From: Pseudonocardia hierapolitana | GTDB lineage: Bacteria; Actinomycetota; Actinomycetes; Mycobacteriales; Pseudonocardiaceae | Length of the DNA stretch: 64,000 nt | Direction: 5' to 3' | Assembly: GCF_007994075.1 (NCBI RefSeq) | Contig: NZ_VIWU01000001.1 | Coordinates: 2,852,001 to 2,916,000 of the forward strand | Shown here: positions 7,940 through 16,720 of the stretch, in pieces | How positions within the stretch are numbered: position 1 is the stretch's first letter | Layout of the letters: every line of letters begins with the position of its first letter | The notes under the pieces: generated by a model | Seen by the model: only the letters and a program-made list of their open reading frames with translations | Database searches by the model: none | Told to the model about the DNA's origin: nothing | Translations under genes and position numbers: made by a program

Positions 7940-8788
7940 TCATTCCTCATCGATGATCACGAGCGTGCCAAGCGGGACCTTGGCGAGCTTCTGCAAAGCG
8001 TCGTTCGGGACCCGGATGCAGCCGTTGCTGACGGCGTTGCCGAAGGAGCTCGCATCGGGCCATGCGTGGATGGCGACCGTTCCCGGGCCGCCACCGAAGC
8101 TGTCGAGCGTGGGGCTGTGCACCCCGAGCGGGAGGAACACCGACGAGTAGGTCTCGTTCGGGTTGGTGAATGCGCCCAGCAGGAACGTGCGGCCGGTCGG
8201 CGTGGGGGTCTCGGGAGTCCCGATCCCCACCGACCACTCGTCCACGACCTTGTCGTCCTGCACGAGCTGGAGCTTCTTGGCGCCCAGGTGCACCCGGATG
8301 ACGTAGGGCGTGACGGCCCGTTCCAGGTCGTCGGCCCGGATCCAGCCGGTCGTGCTGGAGGGCTTGGAGGGCAGGAGCACCTGCACCCAGCCGGGCTGCT
8401 CGGCGATCACGGGGAGCCATGTGTCGCCGAACTGCGTGGTCTCCATGCGCGCGATCGGGCGCCCGTCGGGAGCGTCGCGCACCGGCGTCTCCCGGATCGG
8501 GTGCACGACCAGGCCGTTGGTGGTCCCCATCGGGTCGGGGTCGGCCGGCGCGCCGGTCAGTTCGGTGTACGTACTGCTCACGGGGATCTCGCCGGCAGGA
8601 ACTTCACCCGCGGCGACGGAGGAGGGGTCGGTACTGGACCCATCGCCGCCGAAGAAGGTGAAGCCCAACGCGACGGCGATCGCGACGACGACCCCGGCGA
8701 TCGCCCCGAAGAGGATCCCGCGCCGGGACGGACCGGGGCCCGCGCCTCGGGACGGCGCCGCTTCTGGCGGCGCGGTTGGCTGTGACAT
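7940..8788 (-). CDS. L,D-transpeptidase (YkuD domain), membrane anchored
   Basis: A 282-aa enzyme. Residues ~20-45 form a signal anchor (RRGILFGAIAGVVVAIAVAL). After a linker comes an SH3-like segment (PVRDAPDGRPIARM) and then the YkuD catalytic domain. The active-site pattern is IHAWPDASSFGNAVSNGC, with the nucleophilic Cys at 257 and the family His before it. These enzymes form 3-3 peptidoglycan cross-links or attach proteins to peptidoglycan. The ATG at 8788 is preferred over an upstream TTG. It is the first gene of a two-gene unit with the LPVTG protein. Confidence 0.85.
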   Translation of the reverse strand: MSQPTAPPEAAPSRGAGPGPSRRGILFGAIAGVVVAIAVALGFTFFGGDGSSTDPSSVAAGEVPAGEIPVSSTYTELTGAPADPDPMGTTNGLVVHPIRETPVRDAPDGRPIARMETTQFGDTWLPVIAEQPGWVQVLLPSKPSSTTGWIRADDLERAVTPYVIRVHLGAKKLQLVQDDKVVDEWSVGIGTPETPTPTGRTFLLGAFTNPNETYSSVFLPLGVHSPTLDSFGGGPGTVAIHAWPDASSFGNAVSNGCIRVPNDALQKLAKVPLGTLVIIDEE

Positions 8789-8914
8789 GTCACCCAAACA
8801 GAGCTGATCCGACAGGGACGGCCCAGACCGGATGACAACGGAGTCATTCGGTCACGGTCCGCGTAATTGATCAAACGAGGCTGCGCCGTCCGGGTTACTC
8901 CAAGTTGTCCGACT

Positions 8915-8945
8915 ACCTTCTGTTGCGCAGATCACAACAGAAGGT
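8915..8945. promoter_or_regulatory. Perfect 11-bp inverted repeat in a divergent promoter
   Basis: ACCTTCTGTTG and its exact complement are separated by nine bases (CGCAGATCA). The dyad lies between the L,D-transpeptidase (minus) and the oxidoreductase operon (plus, start 9028), and has no T-tract. I read it as an operator rather than a terminator. Confidence 0.45.
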
Positions 8946-9027
8946 GAGCGCACTTCCTCCACTGTGGTGACCTCGCGCTCACGATCGAGCCTTGCGCGCC
9001 CGCCGGATCATGAACGACTGTTGATGC

Positions 9028-10086
9028 ATGGCGCCGACGACGTTCGCAGTGGTGGGAAGTGGCCGGCGATGCCGCTTCTTTCTCCGGATCGCCGCGGCGG
9101 CGCCCGACCGCCTGCGCGCGGTCGGCATCGTCAGCCGCGATCCGGAGCGGGTCGAACCCGGGGTCCGCGCCTTCCGCACGCTGGACGAGCTCCTCGCAGG
9201 CGAGCGCCCCGACTTCGTGGCCGCGGCCGTGCCGTGGCCCCAGATGCCCGACGTCGCCCGCGCGGCGGTGGCGCTCGGGGTGCCGGTGCTGGTCGAGACG
9301 CCGCCCGCCCCCGACCTCGACGGTCTGCGGGCGCTGTGGTCCGACGTGGGCGGCAGCGGTCTCGTGCAGGTGGCCGAGCAGTACCTGCTGATGCCCGGCC
9401 ACGCGGCCCGCCTGGCCGCGGTGCGCGCCGGAGCGATCGGGGAGCCGACGGCCGTGCACGTCTGCTCCACGCACCTCTACCACGCCGTCTCGCTCGTGCG
9501 GGGGTTGCTGGGCATCGACATGGACGACGTCGTCGTCTCCGCGCGCGACTTCACCGCGCCGCTGGCCGACCCGCTCGGGTTCGACGGGTGGCGGCCCGAC
9601 GCCGCCCCGGAACCGCGGACGAGAACGATCGCCACCCTCGACTTCGGCGGGCGCCACGGTCTCTACGACTTCACCGAGAACCAGTGGTGGAACCCGCTGC
9701 TCGCCCGGCGCATCGCGGTGCGCGGGACCAACGGCGAGCTGGTGGACGACCGCCTCGTGCGGCTGGTCGAGCCGGCGACGCCGGTCGAGTCGCACCTCGT
9801 CCACCGGCGCACGGGGATCGACCTCAACCTCGAGGGCAACGAGCTCGACCACGTCTCCCTCGACGGCCGCGTGCTGTACCGCAACCCGTTCCGCGGAACG
9901 CGCCTGTCGGAGGACGACATCGGCGTCGCCGCCATCCTCGAGGCCACCGGTGCGTGGGCCCGCGGCGAGGGCCCGCCGCCGTACCCGCTCGCGCAGGGGT
10001 GCCAGGACCACGCCATCTCGCTCGCCATCGGCGAGAGCGCCCGCACCGGGCAGGACGCGCGCGTCTCGAAGGAGGTGTGGGCCTGA
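9028..10086 (+). CDS. Gfo/Idh/MocA family oxidoreductase
   Basis: A 352-aa NAD(P)-dependent dehydrogenase-like protein. The Rossmann start is TFAVVGSGRRCRFF, and the conserved EKP-like motif reads PVLVETPPAPD (residues ~90-100), with Thr/Pro in place of Lys-Pro, so activity may differ from classical sugar dehydrogenases. The C-terminal alpha/beta domain begins near residue 125. It is the first gene of a tight three-gene operon (TGATG overlap with the ADH). Context suggests oxidation of a sugar or cyclitol. Confidence 0.8.
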   Translation: MAPTTFAVVGSGRRCRFFLRIAAAAPDRLRAVGIVSRDPERVEPGVRAFRTLDELLAGERPDFVAAAVPWPQMPDVARAAVALGVPVLVETPPAPDLDGLRALWSDVGGSGLVQVAEQYLLMPGHAARLAAVRAGAIGEPTAVHVCSTHLYHAVSLVRGLLGIDMDDVVVSARDFTAPLADPLGFDGWRPDAAPEPRTRTIATLDFGGRHGLYDFTENQWWNPLLARRIAVRGTNGELVDDRLVRLVEPATPVESHLVHRRTGIDLNLEGNELDHVSLDGRVLYRNPFRGTRLSEDDIGVAAILEATGAWARGEGPPPYPLAQGCQDHAISLAIGESARTGQDARVSKEVWA

Positions 10087-11198
10087 TGCCACAGGTACGG
10101 GCCGCGGTGCTGCGGACGCCGGGTGAGGGACTGCGCGTGGAGTCCGTCGACCTGGAGGCCCCGCACGCGGGCGAGGTTCTCGTACGGGTCGAGGCCGCCG
10201 GGGTCTGCCACACCGAGCTGCACTACATGGACGGCGCCATCCCCTGCCCGCTGCCGATCGTCCTCGGCCACGAGGGCAGCGGCGTGGTCGAAGAGGTCGG
10301 GGACGGCGTCGACGCCGTGGCGGTGGGTGATCGGGTGGCGTTCACCTGGCGCCCGCGGTGCGGGCACTGCGAGTACTGCGCCACCGGACGCCCGGTGATG
10401 TGCGTGTTCGGGCGGGTGCAGGCGCGCAGCGGTGGACTGCTCGACGGCACGTCCCGGCTGCGCCTCGACGGCGGCCCGCTGCACCACTTCCTCGGCGTCT
10501 CCTGCTTCGCGGAGCGCGCGGTGGTGTCGCAACGCGCGGTCGTCAAGGTGCCCGAGGGCATCGAGCCCGCGATCGCCGCCGTGACCGGTTGCGCCGTCAT
10601 CACGGGTGTCGGCGCGGTCGTCAACGTGGCGGGCCAGGTCGCGGGGAAGCCGCTGGTCGTGGTCGGTGCCGGCGGGGTGGGTCTGTCCGCGCTGATGGGT
10701 GCCGTACTCGTCGGCGCGGTCCCGGTGGTGGTCGACGTCGCCGCGGACAAGCTGGAGCTAGCCCGCCGCCTCGGCGCCGCCCACACGATCGACGCCTCCG
10801 GCCTGTCGCCCGACGAGGTGGTGGCCACGGTCCAGGACCTGACCGGTGGCGGTGCCGAGGTGGCCGTCGACGCGGTGGGCCTGCCGCAGACGGTGCGCCA
10901 GGCGTTCGCCGTGCTGCGCCCCGGCGGCACCGTCATCGCGGTCGGCCTCGGCGCGGTGGACGCCACGGCCTCGATACCGATCAACGAGCTGGTGCAGCAG
11001 CAGAAGCGCCTGATCGGGAGCCTGTACGGGTCGGCGAACCCGCCCGTGGACCTCCCCCGGATCCTGGGCCTGTACCGGGCGGGCCGGCTGCCGCTGGACG
11101 TGCTGCTCGGCGAGCGCTACACCCTCGACGGCGTCGACGACGCCTATCGCGCCCTCCGTGCGGGCTCCACCGGCCGCGCGGTAGTACTGCCCTCATGA
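10086..11198 (+). CDS. Zinc-dependent alcohol dehydrogenase (MDR superfamily)
   Basis: A 370-aa medium-chain dehydrogenase. Catalytic zinc residues are visible at Cys41 (GVCHTE) and His62-Glu63 (LGHEGSG), with a later Cys in VTGCAVITG. The structural zinc lobe has four Cys at 92, 95, 98 and 106. The coenzyme site is VVGAGGVGLSAL. It overlaps the upstream gene by one base and the downstream SDR by four (ATGA). It probably oxidises an alcohol or sugar in the same pathway; the substrate is not evident. Confidence 0.88.
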   Translation: MPQVRAAVLRTPGEGLRVESVDLEAPHAGEVLVRVEAAGVCHTELHYMDGAIPCPLPIVLGHEGSGVVEEVGDGVDAVAVGDRVAFTWRPRCGHCEYCATGRPVMCVFGRVQARSGGLLDGTSRLRLDGGPLHHFLGVSCFAERAVVSQRAVVKVPEGIEPAIAAVTGCAVITGVGAVVNVAGQVAGKPLVVVGAGGVGLSALMGAVLVGAVPVVVDVAADKLELARRLGAAHTIDASGLSPDEVVATVQDLTGGGAEVAVDAVGLPQTVRQAFAVLRPGGTVIAVGLGAVDATASIPINELVQQQKRLIGSLYGSANPPVDLPRILGLYRAGRLPLDVLLGERYTLDGVDDAYRALRAGSTGRAVVLPS

Positions 11199-11977
11199 CC
11201 AGCGAGTCCCATTACGCCACCTACCCCAGCCTGCGCGACGCGGTCGTGCTGATCAGCGGTGGCGCGAGCGGCCTCGGCGCCGAGTTCGTCACCCAGTTCG
11301 CCGCCCAGGGCGCGCGCGTCGGGTTCGTCGACGTGGCGGTCGACGCGGGCGAGAAGCTCGTGGCTGCCGTGGCGGAGCGCGGCCACCCCCGGCCGCTCTT
11401 CCGCGAGTGCGACATCCGCGACCTCGACGCCTACCGCCGGGTGATCGCCGAGATCGCCGCCGAGCTGGGCGACGTGCAGGTGCTCGTGAACAACGCCGGC
11501 AGCGACACCCGCCACCCCGTCGGCGACATCGAGCCGTCCTACTGGGACGAGCGCATGCGCGTGAACCTCGACCACCAGTTCTTCGCGGCGCAGGCGGTCG
11601 CGCCCGCGATGCGGGCCGCCGGGCGCGGCTCGATCATCAACATGGGTTCGATCAGCGCCCACGTGGACCTGCTCGACCTCACCGTCTACATGACCGCGAA
11701 GGCGGGCGTCGAAGGGCTCACCCGGTCGCTGTCGCGCGAGTTCGGGCCCGACGGCGTCCGGGTCAACTGCGTGCTGCCCGGGTGGATCATGACGCCCCGG
11801 CAGGTGGAGAACTGGCTGACCGCGGAGGCCGACGCCCACCGGGCAACGGCCCAGGCCGTTCCGCAGCGGCTCGAGCCTGCCGACGTCGCACGGCTCGTGC
11901 TGTGGCTCGCCGCTGACGACAGCCGCTCGTGCACCGGGCAGCACTGGGTGGTGGACGGCGGCTGGATGCACTCCTGA
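11195..11977 (+). CDS. SDR family oxidoreductase, sugar-dehydrogenase-like
   Basis: A 260-aa classical short-chain dehydrogenase: SGGASGLG at 21-28 for NAD(P), NNAG at 99-102, the Ser in GSIS (151-154), and the catalytic pair Y165-K169. The C-terminal part reads LPGWIMTPRQVENW and ends with a GQHWVVDGGW strand, a pattern common in D-xylose/galactose 1-dehydrogenases. It closes the operon with a four-base overlap after the ADH gene. The assignment to a sugar is a family-level guess. Confidence 0.85.
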   Translation: MTSESHYATYPSLRDAVVLISGGASGLGAEFVTQFAAQGARVGFVDVAVDAGEKLVAAVAERGHPRPLFRECDIRDLDAYRRVIAEIAAELGDVQVLVNNAGSDTRHPVGDIEPSYWDERMRVNLDHQFFAAQAVAPAMRAAGRGSIINMGSISAHVDLLDLTVYMTAKAGVEGLTRSLSREFGPDGVRVNCVLPGWIMTPRQVENWLTAEADAHRATAQAVPQRLEPADVARLVLWLAADDSRSCTGQHWVVDGGWMHS

Positions 11978-11998
11978 CCGACGAGGACCGACGAGCGT

Positions 11999-12054
11999 GA
12001 TCAAGGGCAAATGGTGGCGTTTCGATCTTCCGGAGCCACCATCTCCCCTTGATC
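11999..12054. repeat. 56-bp palindromic element, copy 1 (inverted relative to copy 2)
   Basis: Begins GATCAAGGGC and ends CCCCTTGATC with complementary arms. Its reverse complement matches 13118-13173 at 48 of 56 positions. A REP/MITE-like element is likely. Confidence 0.7.
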
Positions 12055-12152
12055 GACGTTTGACAGCGCGCAGTTGTCCACCTCGGCCGCTCGTTGTCCA
12101 CAGATCGTGAAGGTCCGGGGAATTCGCGCGGCCGAGGGCTCAGGCTCGGGGT

Positions 12153-13059
12153 GTGCGCCAACCGCTTCGCGACATCGCCGCAGCGCAGCACGGGGCGTTC
12201 AGCACCGCGCAGGCCATGAGCTGTTACAGCCGCGGCGAGTTGCGGGCGTTGGTCAGTTCGGGTCGCTGGGAGGCAGTGTTCACGGGCACGTACCGCGTGA
12301 AGTCGGGGCGGCCGAGCCCGATACTCCGGCTTTCGGCGGCCGGGCTCAGCATCGGGCGCGAGGTGCCGGCCTGCCTGCACACGGCCGCCGAGCTGCACGG
12401 TTTCGGCGTGCTCGACGACACCGCCACCCACGTTGCCGTCCGACCGGACGAGGCGTGCGCGCCGGACTAACCTCTGGCCACACCAGCTCGCCCTCGCGGT
12501 GGGCGATGTCATGCGACTCAGGTGCGGTGCGCTCGCGACCACGGCCGATCGCACGGCGATCGACTTGGCGCGGACCCTTCCGCGCATCGACGTCCTACCC
12601 GTGCTCGATGCCGCCATCGCCGCAGGTGTGTGCACGCAGGGCTCGCTGTCCGCGGAGCTGGAGCGGCATTCCGGGCTCCGGGGCGTCCAACAGGCGCGGG
12701 AGCTCGTGCCGCTGGCCGATCCTGCCCCGGAGTCGCCGCAGGAGTCGCGGCTGCGCCTGCGCTGCCACGACGCCGGGCTGCCACCGCCCACACCTCAGTT
12801 CCCTGTCCTCGGCCCCGGCGGCCGCGCGCGCCGCTGGCTGGACCTGGCCTGGGAGGAGGTCAAGGTCGGCCTCGAGTACGACGGCGAGGAAGGGCATGCC
12901 GGGCCGGAGAACCTGCGCGCCGACCGCCGTCGCCACAACTTCCTGCAGGACGACGGCTGGGCGATGTTCTACGCGACCGACCTCGACGTGTACCGAGACT
13001 TCTCGGATTTGATGCGTAAGGTCGGTGCGGCGATCGAGCGCCGGGCGGCGGCGCGGTGA
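12153..13059 (+). pseudogene. AbiEi/DUF559-type protein gene split by a frameshift
   Basis: Two overlapping frames carry the halves of one ~300-aa protein. The first (12153-12470) has the AbiEi-like winged-helix start AAAQHGAFSTAQA and the GTYRVKSG strand. The second (to 13059) has ATTADRTAIDLART and the endonuclease-like C-terminus LDLAWEEVKVGLEYDGEEGH (outline) seen in DUF559 proteins. The change of frame falls near 12440-12475. This common actinobacterial family resembles type IV antitoxins fused to a restriction-like fold, but its role is unproven. Two inverted 56-bp repeats flank the gene. Confidence 0.6.
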
Positions 13060-13117
13060 CACCGGGCCCTGAGCCGGGGCTCGCCAAGCCCGGTGAGACA
13101 ACGCGGTTGTCGACGTC

Positions 13118-13173
13118 GATCAAGGGCAGATGGCTGCTCCCGAAGATCGAACCGCGACCATCTCCCCTTGATC
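13118..13173. repeat. 56-bp palindromic element, copy 2
   Basis: Same length and arms as copy 1 but opposite orientation, judged from the asymmetric centre GAAGATCGAA. Together the copies bracket the frameshifted AbiEi/DUF559 gene. Confidence 0.7.
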
Positions 13174-13196
13174 ACCGTCGTACTGGGACGAGGCCC

Positions 13197-13514
13197 TCAC
13201 CGGCGCTGCTCCCCTTCGCGCGGGGAGAGGGCCGAGGCGGGCACGAGCACGGCAAGGTGCTCGGCCACCACGGCGCCGTAGGCGTCGCAGACGGCGAAGT
13301 TGACCCTGCCGAACCAGCGACCGTCGGCCGCGCGGGCCCACCGCTTGAGCAGCCCGGGCACCCTCCCGGTGGCGACGAGGAGACCACCGGGGACGGGGTC
13401 GGCGATCGGGCCGGGTGAATCGGGAGGGCCGTAGAGGCGGTCGAGGTGGACCCACACCGGCCGGTCCAGCGGCGGAGGCGGCGTGCTCACGCTCGACGAC
13501 CACGGCTTGTACAC
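13197..13514 (-). CDS. Hypothetical protein, 105 aa
   Basis: A GTG start has a GGGGA-rich ribosome site just upstream. The protein is compact, with LLVATGRVPGLLKRW and the strand-like segment GRWFGRVNFAVCDAYG. I do not recognise the family and see no signal peptide or membrane segment. It stands alone between a repeat and the LLM oxidoreductase. Confidence 0.45.
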   Translation of the reverse strand: MYKPWSSSVSTPPPPLDRPVWVHLDRLYGPPDSPGPIADPVPGGLLVATGRVPGLLKRWARAADGRWFGRVNFAVCDAYGAVVAEHLAVLVPASALSPREGEQRR

Positions 13515-13594
13515 GGCTTCCCCTTCCAGCGACCGAAATCGCGGCCGGGGGAAGCGACCACGTGCCCGTCAAGGATCGCACGCCGCTCCCGTGA

Positions 13595-14425
13595 TCAGGA
13601 CACCAGATCCGCCATCCGGTCGACCTGCGTGACGTCGGTCGCCCAGCAGTAGAGGACGACCTCGTCGGCCCCGAGGTCGGCGTAGGCGCGCACCTCGTCG
13701 CGCACCCGCTCCGGCGTGGTCAGCAGGCCGGCCAGCATGCGATCGGCGGTGCCGGTGAAGCCGTAGTAGGCGCCCATGGCGGTGCGGGCGTCGTCGGCGA
13801 CGCAGTCCGGTCCCAGCGCGACGTTCACCTGGGCGACGAGCCGCGGCCGGCCGGGCCTCCCGTGTTCGGCCCAGTCGCGCTCGACCGCGCGGAACAGGTC
13901 ACCGGCCAATGAAGGCGGGGCGGCACAGAGCAGGCCGTCCCCGAACCGGGCCACGCGGGCGAGCGCGGCCGGGCGGAACGCGCCGAACAGCAGCTCCGGA
14001 CCACCCGGCGAGGCGAGGGCCGGGCCGATGGGCGTCGCCCCGGTCCACAGCTCCCGCATCCGCACGAGCTGCTCGTCGAGCCGGCGGCCACGGTTGCGCA
14101 GGTCGACGCCCGCGGCAGCATGATCGTCGGCGCGTCCGCCGATGCCGAGGCCGAGCGTGAAGCGACCGCGGCTCAGGCGGTCCAGCGTGGCGACCTGCTT
14201 CGCCAGCAGCGCCGTGCCGCGCAGCGGGGCGAGCAGCACCTCGGTCTGCAACCGGATGCGGCTCGTGACGCCGGCGAGAGCGGCCAGCGTGACGAGGGGC
14301 TCGGGGTTGTGCCAGACCAGTCGGTCGAGCAGGCCGAGCGTGCTGAACGGGCCGGCGTCGGCGTGGACGGCCCACTCGTGCAGCACGTCCGGGTCGTCGA
14401 CGGGCAGGCCGATACCGATCTTCAT
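13595..14425 (-). CDS. LLM class flavin/F420-dependent oxidoreductase
   Basis: A 276-aa luciferase-like monooxygenase fold protein. It starts KIGIGLPVDDP and has the typical TSRIRLQTEVLLAPLR, a lysine-containing LLAKQVATLDRLSRGR and GLGIGGRADD motif. These proteins use FMN or coenzyme F420. It is shorter than most (300-350 aa), with a reduced insertion region. Its substrate is unknown. It is a single gene on the minus strand. Confidence 0.82.
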   Translation of the reverse strand: MKIGIGLPVDDPDVLHEWAVHADAGPFSTLGLLDRLVWHNPEPLVTLAALAGVTSRIRLQTEVLLAPLRGTALLAKQVATLDRLSRGRFTLGLGIGGRADDHAAAGVDLRNRGRRLDEQLVRMRELWTGATPIGPALASPGGPELLFGAFRPAALARVARFGDGLLCAAPPSLAGDLFRAVERDWAEHGRPGRPRLVAQVNVALGPDCVADDARTAMGAYYGFTGTADRMLAGLLTTPERVRDEVRAYADLGADEVVLYCWATDVTQVDRMADLVS

Positions 14426-14626
14426 GAGAACTCCGACGGAGGGTAGGCGTGATCGTCAGCCGCCCCTCCTCGCCGGGTCGGCGAGTGGTCCCGTTCTGCG
14501 GCGTCGTTCCGTCGGGACCACCGGCGGAGTGATCGCGACGCTAGCAAACGTCCGAGGGACACACGATCGTGATTACGACGAGATCCAACTCACATAGAGT
14601 CCGGATCCCACGGCGAGAGGGACACC

Positions 14627-14827
14627 ATGCGGATCAGCTCGGTCATCGTCGTCATCTGGCTGGTCATCGGAGCGTTCGCCGCGTATCAGCGCGGCTACTT
14701 TTCCGGCGACGAGCAGGTCAACTGCGCCGAGCTCGGCACGGTGCTCGTCACGATCGTCACGGGGCCGCTGAACTACGTCGGACTCAACCCGACCATCGAG
14801 TGCACGATCCCGCAGCCGTCGCCGTAG
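14627..14827 (+). CDS. Small single-span membrane protein
   Basis: A 66-aa protein with one N-terminal membrane segment (SSVIVVIWLVIGAFAAYQ) followed by a short extracytoplasmic part with two Cys (residues ~27 and ~60). It matches a small family common in actinobacteria and has no known function. A GAGAGG ribosome site lies before the ATG. Confidence 0.65.
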   Translation: MRISSVIVVIWLVIGAFAAYQRGYFSGDEQVNCAELGTVLVTIVTGPLNYVGLNPTIECTIPQPSP

Positions 14828-14890
14828 GCATGTCGCCCGACCGGGGGAGCTTCCCGGTGGAATCGGATCTTCGCTCCTAGCATCCGAGGC

Positions 14891-16246
14891 ATGCGGACAT
14901 GGATCGGCATGGCATGCGCAGTCGCGCTGCTGACTGCCGGCTGCTCCGCGGACGTTACCGAGACCGGCCCGCAGATCACCGCAAGACCCGACGGCGTCAG
15001 CATAGGGATACCTGTTCAGGTGACGGTCGACGGGCTGCCCGCAGGCGATCAGGTCCGCATCTGGGCACGGACCTACGACCGGCAGGGCCAGCTGTGGGAG
15101 TCGTCCGGCGAGTTCGTCACCGACGGCGTGGGCCAGGTCGACGTCTCGACCGCGGCATCGACGGGCGGCACCTATACGGGCGTGGACCCGCACGGGCTGT
15201 TCTGGTCGATGCGCCTGCCGGATCAGAAGCAGGCGCCGTACCCGCTGATGGACGCCGACGACGTGGTCGTCCTGCTCGGCGTCGACCGGGCGGGGGCCAC
15301 CGTGGCGCGCACGACGTTGCGCCGCGTGGTGCGCGAGCCGTCCGGCCGGGTGCTGCCCGTCGCCGAGGCGGGACTGGTGGGTGACCTCTACCTGCCGCCG
15401 GGAGCGGGGGTGTGGCCCGGGGTGCTGCTGCTCGGCGGCGCCGAGGGCGGACGGCCCGACCCGGCGTACGCCGCGCTGCTCGCGTCGGAGGGCTACGTGG
15501 TGTTCGGGCTCGCCTACTTCGGCGTGCCGGGCCTGCCGGACACGCTCAACCGCATCCCGCTCGAGTACGGGCTCACCGCCGCCCGGTGGCTCGCCGAACG
15601 GCCGGAGGTGGCCGGGGACCGGGTCGGCCTGGTCGGCACGGCCAAGGGCGCCGAGTACGCGCTCGTGCTCGCCTCGACGGAGCCGTCCCGGTTCGCGGCG
15701 GTGGTGGCGCACGTGCCGTCGGACCTGGTCTGGCCCGGGAACGGCACCACCGGCACGCAGATGTCCTCGTGGACCCGGGCCGGCGCCGACGTGCCCTTCC
15801 TGCGCGCGTCGCCCGCCCGCGGCGCCTCGTCCGCGGATCCGAGCCATCCCGTCCGCTCAGCGGACGCGTACGAGCGGGCCGTCGCCGCGGCCTCGCGCTG
15901 GCGGCTGGCGGTCGCCCGCATCCCCGTCGAGCAGATCACCGCCCCGGTGCTCTTCACCTCGGGGGACGCCGACGGGGTGTGGCCGTCCACGACGCAGGCG
16001 CAGCGCGCCCTCGAGTCGATCACCAAGGCCGGCAACCCCTACGGCTCGGCGCTGCTCGACTTCCCGGGGGCGGGCCACCTCGTCGGCGGTGTGCCGGACC
16101 TCCCGACCACCCGCACCGCGATCCCGAACGGGCCGGTGACGATCGACGCGGGCGGGGATCCGGCGACGACCGCCGCGGCCGTGCGGGACACCTTCTCCGC
16201 GACGGTCGAGCTGCTGCGCAAGGCGATGCCGCGCGGACGCGGATAG
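14891..16246 (+). CDS. Acyl-CoA thioesterase/BAAT-like lipoprotein, nucleophile missing
   Basis: A 451-aa predicted lipoprotein (lipobox LLTAGC, Cys18). Residues ~30-140 resemble the BAAT N-terminal beta domain and residues ~160-440 the alpha/beta-hydrolase domain of acyl-CoA thioesterases and bile-acid-conjugating enzymes. The nucleophile elbow, normally GxSxG, reads GTAKG at 249-253, so Ala251 replaces Ser or Cys. The acid (SGDADGVWPS) and the His (GAGHLVG) are retained. Export and loss of the nucleophile argue against thioesterase activity; a binding role or a different chemistry is possible. It is monocistronic. Confidence 0.75.
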   Translation: MRTWIGMACAVALLTAGCSADVTETGPQITARPDGVSIGIPVQVTVDGLPAGDQVRIWARTYDRQGQLWESSGEFVTDGVGQVDVSTAASTGGTYTGVDPHGLFWSMRLPDQKQAPYPLMDADDVVVLLGVDRAGATVARTTLRRVVREPSGRVLPVAEAGLVGDLYLPPGAGVWPGVLLLGGAEGGRPDPAYAALLASEGYVVFGLAYFGVPGLPDTLNRIPLEYGLTAARWLAERPEVAGDRVGLVGTAKGAEYALVLASTEPSRFAAVVAHVPSDLVWPGNGTTGTQMSSWTRAGADVPFLRASPARGASSADPSHPVRSADAYERAVAAASRWRLAVARIPVEQITAPVLFTSGDADGVWPSTTQAQRALESITKAGNPYGSALLDFPGAGHLVGGVPDLPTTRTAIPNGPVTIDAGGDPATTAAAVRDTFSATVELLRKAMPRGRG

Positions 16247-16249
16247 GGC

Positions 16250-16696
16250 TCATCGTCCCTTCGCCTTGCGTGCGGCGAAGGCGTGGGCCTCCGCCAGCAA
16301 GGGCTTGACCTCCTCGAGGCCCGCCTCGCTGGGGTTCACGATGCACACCCAGTACTGGGATCCGTAGTGCGGGTGCGGCATCAACCGGTCCTCAGTGGCG
16401 TAGTCGAACCCGGTGTCGAGCACCCAGTCGTCATCCCGCCTGCGGGGCGGGGCGCCGAACAGGCTCGTGTAGGTCGCCTTCCGGAGCCCGACGTTGAGCC
16501 GGAACGCCCCGTCGCGGTCCAGCTTCGAGACCCGGTCGTGGCGGTCGCTCGTGACGACCGTGGCGAAAGGCTGCCACGTCCCCTCGGGCGGGCGGCCGCT
16601 CGGGTCGTAGGTGAAGAAGGTGTCGCCCTCGTTCTCGACGGCGACGACGTGGTCGAACTCCTCGCAGATGTACCTGGTCACGGAACGGGCATCCAT
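16250..16696 (-). CDS. DUF6194 family protein
   Basis: A 148-aa cytoplasmic protein. Recognisable pieces are an N-terminal ICEEFDHVVAVENEGDTFF, the central FRLNVGLRKATYTSLFG, and the C-terminal YWVCIVNPSEAGLEEVKPLL. It resembles the MmcQ/YjbR-like or phosphoribosyl-AMP-type small fold proteins grouped under DUF6194. The function is not known. It is convergent with the lipoprotein gene. Confidence 0.65.
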   Translation of the reverse strand: MDARSVTRYICEEFDHVVAVENEGDTFFTYDPSGRPPEGTWQPFATVVTSDRHDRVSKLDRDGAFRLNVGLRKATYTSLFGAPPRRRDDDWVLDTGFDYATEDRLMPHPHYGSQYWVCIVNPSEAGLEEVKPLLAEAHAFAARKAKGR

Positions 16697-16720
16697 ACCT
16701 TCAATCGTGTCATTGAACCA

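Noticed and set aside
6980..8785. 601-codon plus-strand frame
   Set aside because: Antisense to the LPVTG protein and L,D-transpeptidase, which both have signal or catalytic motifs.
11999..13173. CRISPR-like repeats
   Set aside because: Only two palindromic copies in opposite orientation, over 1 kb apart with a gene between. No array.
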